From NCBI RefSeq assembly GCF_000826545.1, contig NZ_CDME01000003.1, positions 186,001 through 250,000 on the forward strand: a stretch of DNA of 64,000 nt, read 5' to 3'. Below, piece by piece: positions 31,719-42,528 of the stretch. Each line of letters opens with the position of its first letter. Within the stretch, counting starts at the first letter, position 1. The stretch comes from Kibdelosporangium sp. MJ126-NF4 (GTDB lineage: Bacteria; Actinomycetota; Actinomycetes; Mycobacteriales; Pseudonocardiaceae). The position numbers were made by a program, and so were the translations under genes. A model generated the notes under the pieces. That model was not told where the DNA came from and made no database searches. It saw only the letters and a list, made by a program, of their open reading frames with translations.

Positions 31719-34700
31719 TCACGGACTCCCTTCTGGTTCAGAGCGGCCCGGAACAACTGCTGCTCCCGTAGGACGATGGCGTCGATGAGTGCCTTCCCAT
31801 GGGGATCGTTCTCGTCGGGATTCCGGCGCACCTCGTACGGCGCGTGTTCGAACTCGGCGACGTCGTCCACCGGATGCAGACGCAGGCGAAGCTCGGCGAC
31901 GTGATGGATCGTCCTGGTCGGATCGACATCGGTCGGTATCGAGACACTCATCTGGATGTCGCCGTATCCGGAGTCCTGCGGCTTCCGGAAGCGGTCCTTG
32001 AAGTTCACGATCCTGATGTCCGAGTCACGGAAGATCCGGTCGAGTGCCCGGTAGACGTCGACCAACCTGGTGAACTGGATGTAGGCGCCCGCGATGTCGA
32101 CGAGCATGGTCGGGTCACCACGGAACTTGCCTTCAGGAGAGGCGTACCGCTCGGCATCGGTGCGGTTCTTCAACGCTGTTCTGGGCACCGCGTGCCCACG
32201 GAGGTCATGCCCCCACTGCCTGGCCAATGCGGTCAGTTTCTCCTGGGCGATCGCTGCGTCCGCATACCGGGCATCCAGATAGGACGAGACCGTTTCCCCT
32301 GGCTGCATGGAGACTTGCAGTCGGGCGTTGTCCCTCACTCGCCTGTTCTGTCGATCGGCGGTATCCGTTATGGCCTGCTGTTCGGCATTCAGGTCGACCG
32401 GCCGTGGCGAGCCCGCACATTCGCTCACCGCTTCAGGGCTCTTGGTGTCCACCTCGTGCACGGCTTCGATCAAGGCGGGGATCGTCTTCGGGTGCACCAG
32501 CAGCGACGCGATCGTCTTGGGCTGCGCGAGCAGGGACGGTTCCAGGTAACCCGTCCGCCGCATCGCATCCACGAGTTCCGGGTGGTTCGGCAGCCGGTCC
32601 CTGATCACCTCGGCGACCGGGAGCTGGATCTTGGCGCCGTTCTCGTCCTTCGCGTCGACCGTCGAGTTGGCGCGTTCGGCCGCGTCCAACGAAGCCGCGA
32701 AGTCCGGCCCATCGAGGTAGGCGCGGACTTCGTCCGGCGTGAGTTTCGTCGGTGGTGGCGCCTTGTACTCCGGGTCCGCGCCGAACGGAGATTCCGCGCT
32801 GTGGGCGAGGAAATCCTCGGCCGTCCGCGGGGGAGCCCCGATTGGCCGGTGCGCGTTGTAGTCGAATTCAGGCTTGCGCAGTGGCTGCGTGACCGGCGCT
32901 GTGTGCGTTTCCTGCCGTACTGGTTGAGGCGCTGCGCCTTGCGGCCGCCGCAACGGTTGCAGCTGCGCTGTGGCCTGCGTCCGGTTCGGCACGGCCTGCC
33001 GGTGGTGGACTGGCTGCCGTACCGGCTGCTGCTGGTGTTGCATCGGTGGCCGGGCGTACGGCTGTTGCTGTCCGCCGCGGACAGGCTGTGGCCCGGAGTA
33101 GACCGGCCGCGGCCCCTGCTGCGACCGCATCGGCGAGACTCCCGGCCGAGGTGCCTGCGACGCGGGGATTTCCCTCATCTGCACGTAATGTGTGCCGGTC
33201 CGCTGGTCGAAGCCGGTGCCGATCACCTTGAACCTGGTGCCGGACGGGAAAAGCACCTCCCGCTCGTGCGGCCGGTGCGCCAACACCGAGACGTCCCGGC
33301 CGGTCAGCGAGTGGATCTGCAACACGACTTTGCCCGGTGTGCGGCTCGGCCCACCCGCCGAGCCGCTCAGGAAAGCGCGTTCGGTGACCTCGGCGTCATA
33401 GCGGTACTGGCTCGCCCGCAGCGCGGGATGGTCAGTGTTGACCACCCGCTGCACGACGCCCTGGAACGGCGGTAGCTGGTTCAGCGCGGAGTTGACGACC
33501 TTGACGTACCCCTCGTAGCGCCGCAACGTCTGGATGTCGTTGGTGCGCAACGCTTCGTTGACGACCTTGAACGCGGGCGGCGCGGTGTGCCCGCGCAACG
33601 CGATCAGCTGGTCACGCGGGATGTGCTGCAGATGCGGGTTGCTCGCGATGATGCCGTCGATCCCACCGGCGTCCCGGTACCACGTGTCCAGCCCGTACGA
33701 CTGCCGCATGTGGTGCACGTCGGCCGAGGTGGCCCGGAAATCCGGCCGGTTCTCGAAGAACAGCGGCGTGCCTTCGGGCGCGATGAACTTCGGCGGCCGG
33801 GTGTCTCCCGTGCCGGGGTTCGCCTCGGATTCGTGGGCATGCCGAGGCCCCACCGGCCGCTCCGCCGTGCAGGGCGGGGACGTCGTCGGGCCGTTCGAGC
33901 TGCCCGGCGCCTCGCCGCGGCGGTACGCCCGGTCCGGACCGTCGGCCGCACGCCAATCCGGAACATGCCCAGGCGGCGACGACTGGGAGTGCGGAGTGCT
34001 CGTGCCATCCGGCTTGAACGTGGCCCACTCGCCGTTCGGCGGCCATCCCGGCCGCAAGTCCTTGGGCCCCATGTGCGAACTGCTCGCGAACAGGTTGCCG
34101 CGGTCGTCGGTCCACGCGTCCCGGTTCGGTGCGGTCACCTCGCCACCGAGCTCGCGCGACAGTCGCGCTGCGAACCCGTCCGGCTTGGATCCCGTCTGAC
34201 ATCCGACAAGCAGAACGGGCTGCTTCCCGTCCCACCCGGACGCCCGGATGATGTCGGCGATGTCCTTGTCAGCCGTGCCGTGCACATCGACGACGAGATG
34301 AGTGCCGGACCGCGTCGACGTGATGAGCCGCTCAAGATCCTTGGGGTGATCGGGCGACGCGCCAGACGCTGGCCGATCATCGTCGGAGAGAACGGGCGGC
34401 GGTGACATGTCGAGATTGCCGGAGAACCGCTGCGGCCCGGACTCGGGAAACGCCCCGCCATGCGGCCGAGGACTGGGCGGGCGCGCCCCGATTCCCACTG
34501 CGGGTACGGCCGTATCCCTTGTGGCGCTGGGAGTTTGTTCCGGTGTGAGGTGATCGGGCCGTCCAGGCGCGGCGGTGTGCGGGCCGCGGTCAGAGCCGGG
34601 TGTCGGACTGGGACTGCCCGAAGTGGACGGAATGCCGCTCAGGCCGCCGTTGGTCGCACCCGACGTGGCGCTTTGCGCGATGCTCTCCAGGCTGAAGTTG

Positions 34701-35416
34701 CCCGAGATCGCGCCTTTCACCGCCGACGAGGCCGCGCCGCCGAGCACTCCGGAGATCGCTCCCGACTTCGCCGCGTCCAGTGTCAGGTTCGCGTCGGACT
34801 CCTCGCGCGTCCCCTTCGCCAGCTGGACCAGCTGGATGCCCGCGTCGGTCGGCACGTTCGCCGCGACCTCGGTCGCCACCGAGAACACCATCCTGTGCAG
34901 CAGGTTCCTGTCGACCTGCTCGCCCAGCCGCTGCACCAGGGTGCGGAAGATCGTCACGATCACCTGCCGCGTCGCCAGCTGCGCGGGCATGATCCCGGCC
35001 AGTGAGCCGCCGAAGGTGGCGAACGACGCCGCGATCATCGCGATCACCTGGATCACCAACGCCGCCAGCGCCGCCCGGATCGACAGCTTCGCGTACTCGA
35101 TCTGCATCGCGCAGGTCCGGCACGCCTTCGCCAGCTGCTCAGAGCCGTCTTTCAGCTTCGTGAACGCGGCATCGTCGCCCTGCACGAACTTCGCCCAGAA
35201 CTCGTCGAACTGCTGCGCCGACGGCCCGTCGAAGTTCGCACGTGCCTGCCGCACCGCTCCGTCCGCCGCCTTCATCGCGGCGTCGATGTCCTTCGCGGCC
35301 GTCTCCCACACCTCGGCCAGCCGGATCATCGCGTCCTCGTCGCCATGGGGCCACTCGCCACCGAGCACCCATGGAGCGATGTCCTTGATGAGATCCGACG
35401 GTTCTGGGACGGCCAT
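31715..35416 (-). CDS. Polymorphic toxin: WXG100-like N-terminus, ADP-ribosyltransferase-like and RelA/SpoT-like domains
   Basis: 1233 residues from ATG 35416, 1 nt after the WXG100-like gene. Order: (1) 1-110, helical WXG100/CpnT-N-like domain for type VII export (A-P-W-V-L-G-G-E-W-P-H-G-D, W-E-T-A-A-K-D-I-D); (2) hydrophobic stretch 114-142; (3) Pro/Ser-rich linker 260-355; (4) about 359-470, alpha/beta domain with H379 (D-V-H-G-T) and C406 (L-V-G-C-Q-T-G), caspase/CHAT-like; (5) about 560-750, ADP-ribosyltransferase-like with R657, S684 (A-F-L-S-G-S) and E718-R-E720 before V-L-F-P-S-G-T-R-F; (6) Gln/Pro-rich linker 752-850; (7) about 1070-1200, RelA/SpoT synthetase-like with D1107 (V-D-I-A-G), K1140 (F-K-D-R-F), Y1151 (S-G-Y-G-D-I) and E1175 (V-A-E-L-R-L). 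Domain identities come from motif recognition. I infer a type VII-exported toxin with two nucleotide-linked activities. Confidence 0.85.
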   Translation of the reverse strand: MAVPEPSDLIKDIAPWVLGGEWPHGDEDAMIRLAEVWETAAKDIDAAMKAADGAVRQARANFDGPSAQQFDEFWAKFVQGDDAAFTKLKDGSEQLAKACRTCAMQIEYAKLSIRAALAALVIQVIAMIAASFATFGGSLAGIMPAQLATRQVIVTIFRTLVQRLGEQVDRNLLHRMVFSVATEVAANVPTDAGIQLVQLAKGTREESDANLTLDAAKSGAISGVLGGAASSAVKGAISGNFSLESIAQSATSGATNGGLSGIPSTSGSPSPTPGSDRGPHTAAPGRPDHLTPEQTPSATRDTAVPAVGIGARPPSPRPHGGAFPESGPQRFSGNLDMSPPPVLSDDDRPASGASPDHPKDLERLITSTRSGTHLVVDVHGTADKDIADIIRASGWDGKQPVLLVGCQTGSKPDGFAARLSRELGGEVTAPNRDAWTDDRGNLFASSSHMGPKDLRPGWPPNGEWATFKPDGTSTPHSQSSPPGHVPDWRAADGPDRAYRRGEAPGSSNGPTTSPPCTAERPVGPRHAHESEANPGTGDTRPPKFIAPEGTPLFFENRPDFRATSADVHHMRQSYGLDTWYRDAGGIDGIIASNPHLQHIPRDQLIALRGHTAPPAFKVVNEALRTNDIQTLRRYEGYVKVVNSALNQLPPFQGVVQRVVNTDHPALRASQYRYDAEVTERAFLSGSAGGPSRTPGKVVLQIHSLTGRDVSVLAHRPHEREVLFPSGTRFKVIGTGFDQRTGTHYVQMREIPASQAPRPGVSPMRSQQGPRPVYSGPQPVRGGQQQPYARPPMQHQQQPVRQPVHHRQAVPNRTQATAQLQPLRRPQGAAPQPVRQETHTAPVTQPLRKPEFDYNAHRPIGAPPRTAEDFLAHSAESPFGADPEYKAPPPTKLTPDEVRAYLDGPDFAASLDAAERANSTVDAKDENGAKIQLPVAEVIRDRLPNHPELVDAMRRTGYLEPSLLAQPKTIASLLVHPKTIPALIEAVHEVDTKSPEAVSECAGSPRPVDLNAEQQAITDTADRQNRRVRDNARLQVSMQPGETVSSYLDARYADAAIAQEKLTALARQWGHDLRGHAVPRTALKNRTDAERYASPEGKFRGDPTMLVDIAGAYIQFTRLVDVYRALDRIFRDSDIRIVNFKDRFRKPQDSGYGDIQMSVSIPTDVDPTRTIHHVAELRLRLHPVDDVAEFEHAPYEVRRNPDENDPHGKALIDAIVLREQQLFRAALNQKGVRE

Positions 35417-35417
35417 G

Positions 35418-35735
35418 TCAGACCTGCGTGTTCCCGAACGTCTGTGCGCTCGACTCGTCGGTCTTCCGGTGGGCGTCCGCCTGCGCCTGCAGGTTCTCCG
35501 CGATCTGGTTCAGCGCCGCCGCCACCTCACCGACGGCCTTGCTGATCGCGTCCGCCGCGGGCACGTAGTCCTTGGCGAAGTTCTGTCCCGCCCCGTCGTC
35601 GCCCCACGGCTGGCCCTCGGCCCGCAACCCGGCCTTGAGCGTGGCCGCGTTCTCGGTGAAGCCCGTGCCGACGCCTGCCAGCCCGGTCGCGCCCGCTTGC
35701 ACGCCCTCCGGGTCGACGGGCATCTCACCGTTCAT
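35418..35735 (-). CDS. WXG100/ESX-like small helical protein
   Basis: 105 residues from ATG 35735, preferred because GAGG stands 9 nt upstream; ATG 35723 and 35744 are alternatives. Overlaps the YbaB-like gene by 11 nt. Two-helix hairpin with a G-Q-P-W-G-D-D-G turn in the place of the W-x-G motif and a long C-terminal helix (V-A-A-A-L-N-Q-I-A-E-N-L-Q-A-Q-A-D-A). Such proteins pair with the WXG100-like N-terminus of large toxins and are co-exported by type VII systems. No ESX core machinery gene is in the window. Confidence 0.8.
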   Translation of the reverse strand: MNGEMPVDPEGVQAGATGLAGVGTGFTENAATLKAGLRAEGQPWGDDGAGQNFAKDYVPAADAISKAVGEVAAALNQIAENLQAQADAHRKTDESSAQTFGNTQV

Positions 35736-36183
35736 CTTCGTCATCCTCGCCGAGCGGTTCGACGCTGACCAGGTCGACACTGAACAGGTCGCGCAACGAC
35801 GGCGCCCCCGGCACCAGGTCCGGCAGGTCGATCAGGTCGTCGTCAGGGGTGAACCGGCTCGCCTCGCGCCGCACCTCGGTCCGCACGCTCGCGGCTGCCC
35901 TGCGAATCACACGTGTGATCTCCGCCGCCAGCGCCTCGGGGGTGCCGTGTTCGAAGGCGCGTGACGAGAGCGTCAGTTCGGTCAGCTGGCCGGTCATGTC
36001 CACTGTGGCTCGCACGACACCGTCGTCCGAACGCGCCTCGCCGGTCAGCGCGGCCATCCGGGCCTGCGCCTCCTTGAGGCCCTCGGTGCGGCGGCGCACC
36101 TCGTCCATCATGTGGTCGACCTGACGGCGTAGCTCCGCGTTACGCTCGGCAAGGCGCTCGGAGTCGAAATCCGGCTCGGACAA
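35725..36183 (-). CDS. YbaB/EspL-like protein
   Basis: 152 residues if TTG 36183 is the start; no earlier ATG or GTG is in frame. N-terminal coiled coil (A-E-R-N-A-E-L-R-R-Q-V-D-H-M-M-D-E-V-R-R-R), then the YbaB/EbfC fold (V-R-A-T-V-D-M-T-G-Q-L-T-E-L-T-L-S-S-R-A) and a disordered acidic tail. Proteins of this type open ESX toxin operons in mycobacteria and Pseudonocardiaceae and may act as chaperone or adaptor. First gene of the operon; its promoter should lie in 36184-36613. Confidence 0.75.
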   Translation of the reverse strand: MSEPDFDSERLAERNAELRRQVDHMMDEVRRRTEGLKEAQARMAALTGEARSDDGVVRATVDMTGQLTELTLSSRAFEHGTPEALAAEITRVIRRAAASVRTEVRREASRFTPDDDLIDLPDLVPGAPSLRDLFSVDLVSVEPLGEDDEDER

Positions 36184-36613
36184 GTCCCTGTGCCCCCCGG
36201 CTCACGTCGGCGACATCTGTTCTCGCCGGAATGTACCGCTGCCTGTCCACACCGGTGTACTGATCATCGCAACCCGGGCAGAACACGCCGCCGTCCAGGT
36301 GGCGGCCGCTCCATATGGCCTCGTCGGCGACCCCAGTTTTGCCCGCCGGGAACCGGCCAGGTATCTTTGCTAATCGTGCCTGACTGATGTCGGGCCGCTC
36401 CGTGTGCCTGTCATCGGTGAAGACCACGACGCAAACGGCACGGAGTCCTCCCAAACCCCGTTGGGATGCCGCGGTTGTTCCATGTGGCGCTGTCCCGCAC
36501 GGGCCGCTGAGGAAGGGCGACACGCCCGACCTCGGGTTACGGCGGGGCCAGGGGGAACACAGCAGAACCACGGACAACCGCCATGAAGAAGCAGTCGTAG
36601 AGAAAGCCGGTCC
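36184..36613. other. 430-bp divergent intergenic region before rpsL
   Basis: No convincing gene. It must hold the promoter for the toxin operon (minus strand, not identified) and the promoter for rpsL (candidate at 36339-36367). The last 31 bp hold a mini-ORF ATGAAGAAGCAGTCGTAG (36583-36600, M-K-K-Q-S) ending 13 nt before rpsL, possibly a leader peptide. Confidence 0.6.
36339..36367 (+). promoter_or_regulatory. Candidate rpsL promoter
   Basis: TTGCCC (36339-36344) and TATCTT (36362-36367) with a 17-nt spacer, about 240 nt before rpsL. A TAATCG hexamer at 36371-36376 is an alternative -10. Confidence 0.45.
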
Positions 36614-36988
36614 ATGCCCACGATCCAGCAGCTGGTCCGTAAGGGCCGCCAGGACAAGGTCACCAAGACCAAGACCGCGGCGCTCAAGGGGAGCCCGCAG
36701 CGGCGAGGTGTGTGCACGCGCGTGTACACCACCACGCCCAAGAAGCCGAACTCGGCGCTGCGCAAGGTCGCCCGCGTCAAGCTGACCAGCGGCATCGAGG
36801 TCACCGCCTACATCCCTGGTGAGGGTCACAACCTGCAGGAGCACTCGATGGTGCTCGTGCGCGGTGGCCGTGTGAAGGACCTCCCGGGTGTTCGCTACAA
36901 GATCATCCGCGGCTCGCTGGACACGCAGGGCGTGAAGAACCGCAAGCAGGCGCGCAGCCGCTACGGCGCGAAGAAGGAGAAGGGCTGA
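36614..36988 (+). CDS. rpsL: 30S ribosomal protein S12
   Basis: 124 residues, ATG 36614. [11 protein letters not shown] at the start, the decoding-centre segment [12 protein letters not shown] and [12 protein letters not shown] are intact. The lysines in PKKPNS and VKDLPG that mutate in streptomycin resistance are wild-type. First gene of the str operon; its stop overlaps rpsG by 1 nt. Confidence 0.98.
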   Translation: MPTIQQLVRKGRQDKVTKTKTAALKGSPQRRGVCTRVYTTTPKKPNSALRKVARVKLTSGIEVTAYIPGEGHNLQEHSMVLVRGGRVKDLPGVRYKIIRGSLDTQGVKNRKQARSRYGAKKEKG

Positions 36989-37458
36989 TGCCACGTAAGG
37001 GACCGGCCCCGAAGCGGCCGTTGATCTCCGACCCGGTCTACAGCTCCCCGCTGGTCACCCAGCTGATCAACAAGGTGCTGAAGGACGGCAAGCGCTCCGT
37101 CGCCGAGCGGATCGTCTACGGCGCGCTCGAGGGCGCCCGTGAGAAGACGAGCACCGACCCGGTGGTCACGCTCAAGCGTGCGCTCGACAACGTGAAGCCG
37201 GCCATCGAGGTCAAGCCCCGCCGTGTCGGTGGCGCGACCTACCAGGTGCCGATCGAGGTCAAGCCCGGTCGCAGCACCACCCTCGCGCTGCGTTGGCTGG
37301 TCAGCTACTCCCGCAGCCGCCGTGAGAAGACCATGATCGAGCGCCTCATGAACGAGCTGCTCGACGCGAGCAACGGTCTCGGGGCGAGTGTCAAGCGCCG
37401 CGAGGACACGCACAAGATGGCTGAGTCCAACAAGGCCTTCGCCCACTACCGCTGGTGA
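36988..37458 (+). CDS. rpsG: 30S ribosomal protein S7
   Basis: 156 residues, ATG 36988 (TGATG junction with rpsL). Contains [11 protein letters not shown], the [14 protein letters not shown] helix and the [14 protein letters not shown] segment; ends H-Y-R-W. Primary binder of the 16S 3' major domain and, in other bacteria, the translational repressor of the str operon. 210 bp without a gene follow before fusA. Confidence 0.98.
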   Translation: MPRKGPAPKRPLISDPVYSSPLVTQLINKVLKDGKRSVAERIVYGALEGAREKTSTDPVVTLKRALDNVKPAIEVKPRRVGGATYQVPIEVKPGRSTTLALRWLVSYSRSRREKTMIERLMNELLDASNGLGASVKRREDTHKMAESNKAFAHYRW

Positions 37459-37668
37459 CACAAGTGGTTACGATCGGTAGTTCGCCAGGGGTCTCGACGG
37501 CCCAGCTTTCCGCTGGACGCACCGGTCAAAGGCGCCGGTACAACACCGGTACCGGCACCTTCGCCCGGCACGCCCAGCGAAAACCTGGAACCGCCGAATA
37601 CCCCTACCGCCCCACCGATCGCAACCACTAGCCAGTCCGACAGCTCTGCAAGACAGGGGAAGATTCTC

Positions 37669-39768
<2,100 letters not shown>

Positions 39769-39777
39769 CCCCGGAAA

Positions 39778-39809
39778 CCGGAGCACCACACACCGTGTGG
39801 GCTCTCCGG
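39778..39809 (+). other. Hairpin between fusA and tuf
   Basis: CCGGAG...CTCCGG closes an inner CCACAC-acc-GTGTGG stem, 9 nt after the fusA stop. Candidate partial terminator or processing site separating fusA from the more strongly expressed tuf. Confidence 0.6.
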
Positions 39810-39912
39810 GGTTCCCCCGGGGTCCGCACAACCGACCCTGATAACCGCCGGGGCCAACCCGATATCTATTCTCAGCCCCGGCGGGCAAGTACTAGTCCAG
39901 GAGGACAATCCA

Positions 39913-41106
39913 GTGGCGAAGGCGAAGTTCGAGCGGACCAAGCCGCACGTCAACATCGGTACGGTCGGTCACATCGACCACGGTAAGACGACGCTCACCG
40001 CGGCCATCTCCAAGGTGCTGCACGACAAGTACCCGGAGTTGAACCCCTTCACGCCGTTCGACGAGATCGACAAGGCGCCGGAGGAGAAGCAGCGCGGTAT
40101 CACCATCTCGATCGCTCACATCGAGTACCAGACCGAGAAGCGGCACTACGCGCACGTCGACTGCCCGGGTCACGCTGACTACATCAAGAACATGATCACC
40201 GGTGCCGCCCAGATGGACGGCGCGATCCTGGTGGTCGCCGCGACCGACGGCCCGATGCCGCAGACCAAGGAGCACGTGCTCCTGGCCCGCCAGGTCGGCG
40301 TGCCGTACATCGTTGTCGCCCTGAACAAGGCCGACATGGTGGACGACGAGGAGATCCTCGAGCTCGTCGAGCTGGAGGTCCGCGAGCTGCTGACCGAGTA
40401 CGAGTTCCCGGGCGACGACCTCCCCGTGGTCCGCGTCTCGGCGCTGAAGGCGCTCGAGGGCGACAAGGAGTGGGGCGACAAGCTGCTCGAGCTGCTTGAC
40501 GCGGTGGACGAGAACATCCCGGAGCCGGTCCGCGAGACCGACCGGCCGTTCCTGATGCCGATCGAGGACGTCTTCACGATCACCGGTCGTGGCACCGTCG
40601 TCACCGGTCGTATCGAGCGTGGCGTTGTCAACGTCAACGAGGAGGTCGAGATCCTCGGCATCCGCGAGAAGGCGACCAAGACGGTCGTCACCGGCGTTGA
40701 GATGTTCCGCAAGCTGCTCGACCAGGGCCAGGCCGGCGACAACGTGGGCCTGCTGGTTCGTGGCGTCAAGCGCGAGGACGTCGAGCGCGGCATGGTCGTC
40801 GCCAAGCCGGGCACCTCGACCCCGCACACCGAGTTCGAGGCGCAGGTCTACATCCTGTCCAAGGACGAGGGCGGCCGTCACACGCCGTTCTTCCAGAACT
40901 ACCGCCCGCAGTTCTACTTCCGTACGACCGACGTGACCGGCGTCGTGACCCTCCCCGAGGGCACCGAGATGGTCATGCCGGGCGACGACACGAAGATGAC
41001 TGTCGCGCTCATCCAGCCGATCGTGATGGACGAGGGCATGCGGTTCACCATCCGTGAGGGTGGCCGGACCGTCGGCGCGGGTACCCTGGTCAAGATCATC
41101 AAGTGA
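39913..41106 (+). CDS. tuf: Elongation factor Tu
   Basis: 397 residues from GTG 39913 with AGGAGG nearby. G1 [12 protein letters not shown]3 D-C-P-G-H-A-D-Y, G4 N-K-A-D-M; domains 2 and 3 intact, ending T-L-V-K-I-I-K. Delivers aminoacyl-tRNA to the ribosome. The only tuf copy in the window. A 426-bp gap follows. Confidence 0.98.
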   Translation: MAKAKFERTKPHVNIGTVGHIDHGKTTLTAAISKVLHDKYPELNPFTPFDEIDKAPEEKQRGITISIAHIEYQTEKRHYAHVDCPGHADYIKNMITGAAQMDGAILVVAATDGPMPQTKEHVLLARQVGVPYIVVALNKADMVDDEEILELVELEVRELLTEYEFPGDDLPVVRVSALKALEGDKEWGDKLLELLDAVDENIPEPVRETDRPFLMPIEDVFTITGRGTVVTGRIERGVVNVNEEVEILGIREKATKTVVTGVEMFRKLLDQGQAGDNVGLLVRGVKREDVERGMVVAKPGTSTPHTEFEAQVYILSKDEGGRHTPFFQNYRPQFYFRTTDVTGVVTLPEGTEMVMPGDDTKMTVALIQPIVMDEGMRFTIREGGRTVGAGTLVKIIK

Positions 41107-41532
41107 TCTAGGTCCCGAGGCGTTCGACACAGTTTCGGACCCCGATTTGGACGCCATATTTCGGTATGGCATCCTGTATAGGTTGCTCGTCGTGGGGCGG
41201 CCGGGTTTCCCTCGGGAGACCGGCCGCCTCCGCGCGAGGGCTGTAGTACGGAAGCCCCCAGTGGGGGAACTCCGCACGGCGGCCATCAGTGAGACAAACA
41301 AGGGTTATGCCGGAAATTCTGATGAGCTTCCGGCCGCCCGTCCCACATACGTCGGTTCTCCCCGCGAGATCCATACGACTGTGGGACCGGTCTGTGAACC
41401 GGGCGCGACACGCCCGACCTCGTGGACCGGGAACCATGACTTGTGAACAGGGGAGCGGAGCCTCCAGGGCCAGCGAAATGGCTGGTCAAGAGCTCTGACA
41501 AGGGACATCACGGAAGGAACGGCAAAGCCACC
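41107..41532 (+). other. 426-bp leader region before rpsJ
   Basis: No supported gene. Two hairpins are clear: GGCGGCCGG (41196-41204) with CCGGCCGCC (41220-41228), and CCCCC/GGGGG (41255-41267) extended by GGA/TCC. The S10 operon promoter should lie here; TATAGG at 41177-41182 is a possible -10 without a well-spaced -35. In other bacteria the S10 leader is bound by L4, so this may be an autoregulatory leader. Confidence 0.55.
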
Positions 41533-41838
41533 ATGGCGGGACAGAAGATCCGCATCCGGCTCAAGGCCTACGACCACGAGGCGATCGATGCCTCCGCGCG
41601 CAAGATCGTCGAGACCGTGACGCGTACCGGCGCTCGGGTCGTTGGGCCAGTGCCGCTGCCAACCGAGAAGAACGTCTACTGCGTCATCCGCTCGCCGCAC
41701 AAGTACAAGGACTCGCGCGAGCACTTCGAGATGCGTACGCACAAGCGTCTGATCGACATCCTCGACCCGACGCCGAAGACGGTCGACGCGCTGATGCGCA
41801 TCGATCTCCCGGCCAGCGTCGACGTCAACATCCAGTAA
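41533..41838 (+). CDS. rpsJ: 30S ribosomal protein S10
   Basis: 101 residues from ATG 41533 ([15 protein letters not shown]), with GAAGGAACGG upstream. Carries [13 protein letters not shown] and [19 protein letters not shown]. First gene of the S10 operon; also the transcription antitermination partner NusE. Confidence 0.98.
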   Translation: MAGQKIRIRLKAYDHEAIDASARKIVETVTRTGARVVGPVPLPTEKNVYCVIRSPHKYKDSREHFEMRTHKRLIDILDPTPKTVDALMRIDLPASVDVNIQ

Positions 41839-41877
41839 GCGCCTGCGCGCGAGAAACGCAGCGGAGAGAACGAGACC

Positions 41878-42528
41878 ATGTCTGACAGGCAAGTGAAGGG
41901 CATTCTGGGCACCAAGCTCGGCATGACCCAGGTCTTCGACGAGGCGAACCGGATCGTTCCGGTCACCGTCGTCCAGGCCGGGCCGAACGTGGTGACCCAG
42001 ATACGCACCCAGGACAACGACGGCTACACCGCGGTGCAGCTGGCCTTCGGGGCCATCGACCCCCGCAAGGTGAACAAGCCGGAGACCGGGCACTTCACCA
42101 AGGCCGGCGTCACACCCCGGCGAGTGCTCGCCGAACTGCGCACCACTGACGCGGACTCATACGAGATCGGCCAGGAGATCACCGCCGAGGTGTTCGAGGC
42201 AGGCGCGATCGTCGACGCCACCGGCACCAGCAAGGGCAAGGGCACCGCGGGTGTCATGAAGCGCCACGGCTTCAAGGGTCTGAGCGCCTCGCACGGTACC
42301 CAGCGCAAGCACCGCTCGCCTGGTTCCATCGGCGGGTGCGCCACCCCGGGCCGCGTGTTCAAGGGCCTCCGGATGGCAGGCCGCATGGGTCACGTCAAGG
42401 TGACCACTCAGAACCTGACGGTGCACCGGGTCGACGCCGAGTCCGGCCTCATCCTGATCAAGGGTGCGGTTCCGGGCCCCAAGGGCGGCTACGTGTTCCT
42501 CAAGAGCGCCGCGAAGGGTGGTGCGTGA
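41878..42528 (+). CDS. rplC: 50S ribosomal protein L3
   Basis: 216 residues, ATG 41878 with GGAGAG before it. Contains [13 protein letters not shown] and the long peptidyl-transferase-centre loop [14 protein letters not shown] and [14 protein letters not shown]. Overlaps rplD when GTG 42525 is used. Confidence 0.98.
   Translation: MSDRQVKGILGTKLGMTQVFDEANRIVPVTVVQAGPNVVTQIRTQDNDGYTAVQLAFGAIDPRKVNKPETGHFTKAGVTPRRVLAELRTTDADSYEIGQEITAEVFEAGAIVDATGTSKGKGTAGVMKRHGFKGLSASHGTQRKHRSPGSIGGCATPGRVFKGLRMAGRMGHVKVTTQNLTVHRVDAESGLILIKGAVPGPKGGYVFLKSAAKGGA

Noticed and set aside
35418..36183. A complete ESX secretion system near the toxin
   Set aside because: Only a WXG100-like and a YbaB/EspL-like gene are present; no EccC, EccB, EccD or mycosin gene was found in the window (the protease at the far end is a general S8 fragment).
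37459..37668. GCCGGT/ACCGGT repeats in the rpsG-fusA gap as a riboswitch
   Set aside because: The short repeats can pair in several ways with no single convincing fold.
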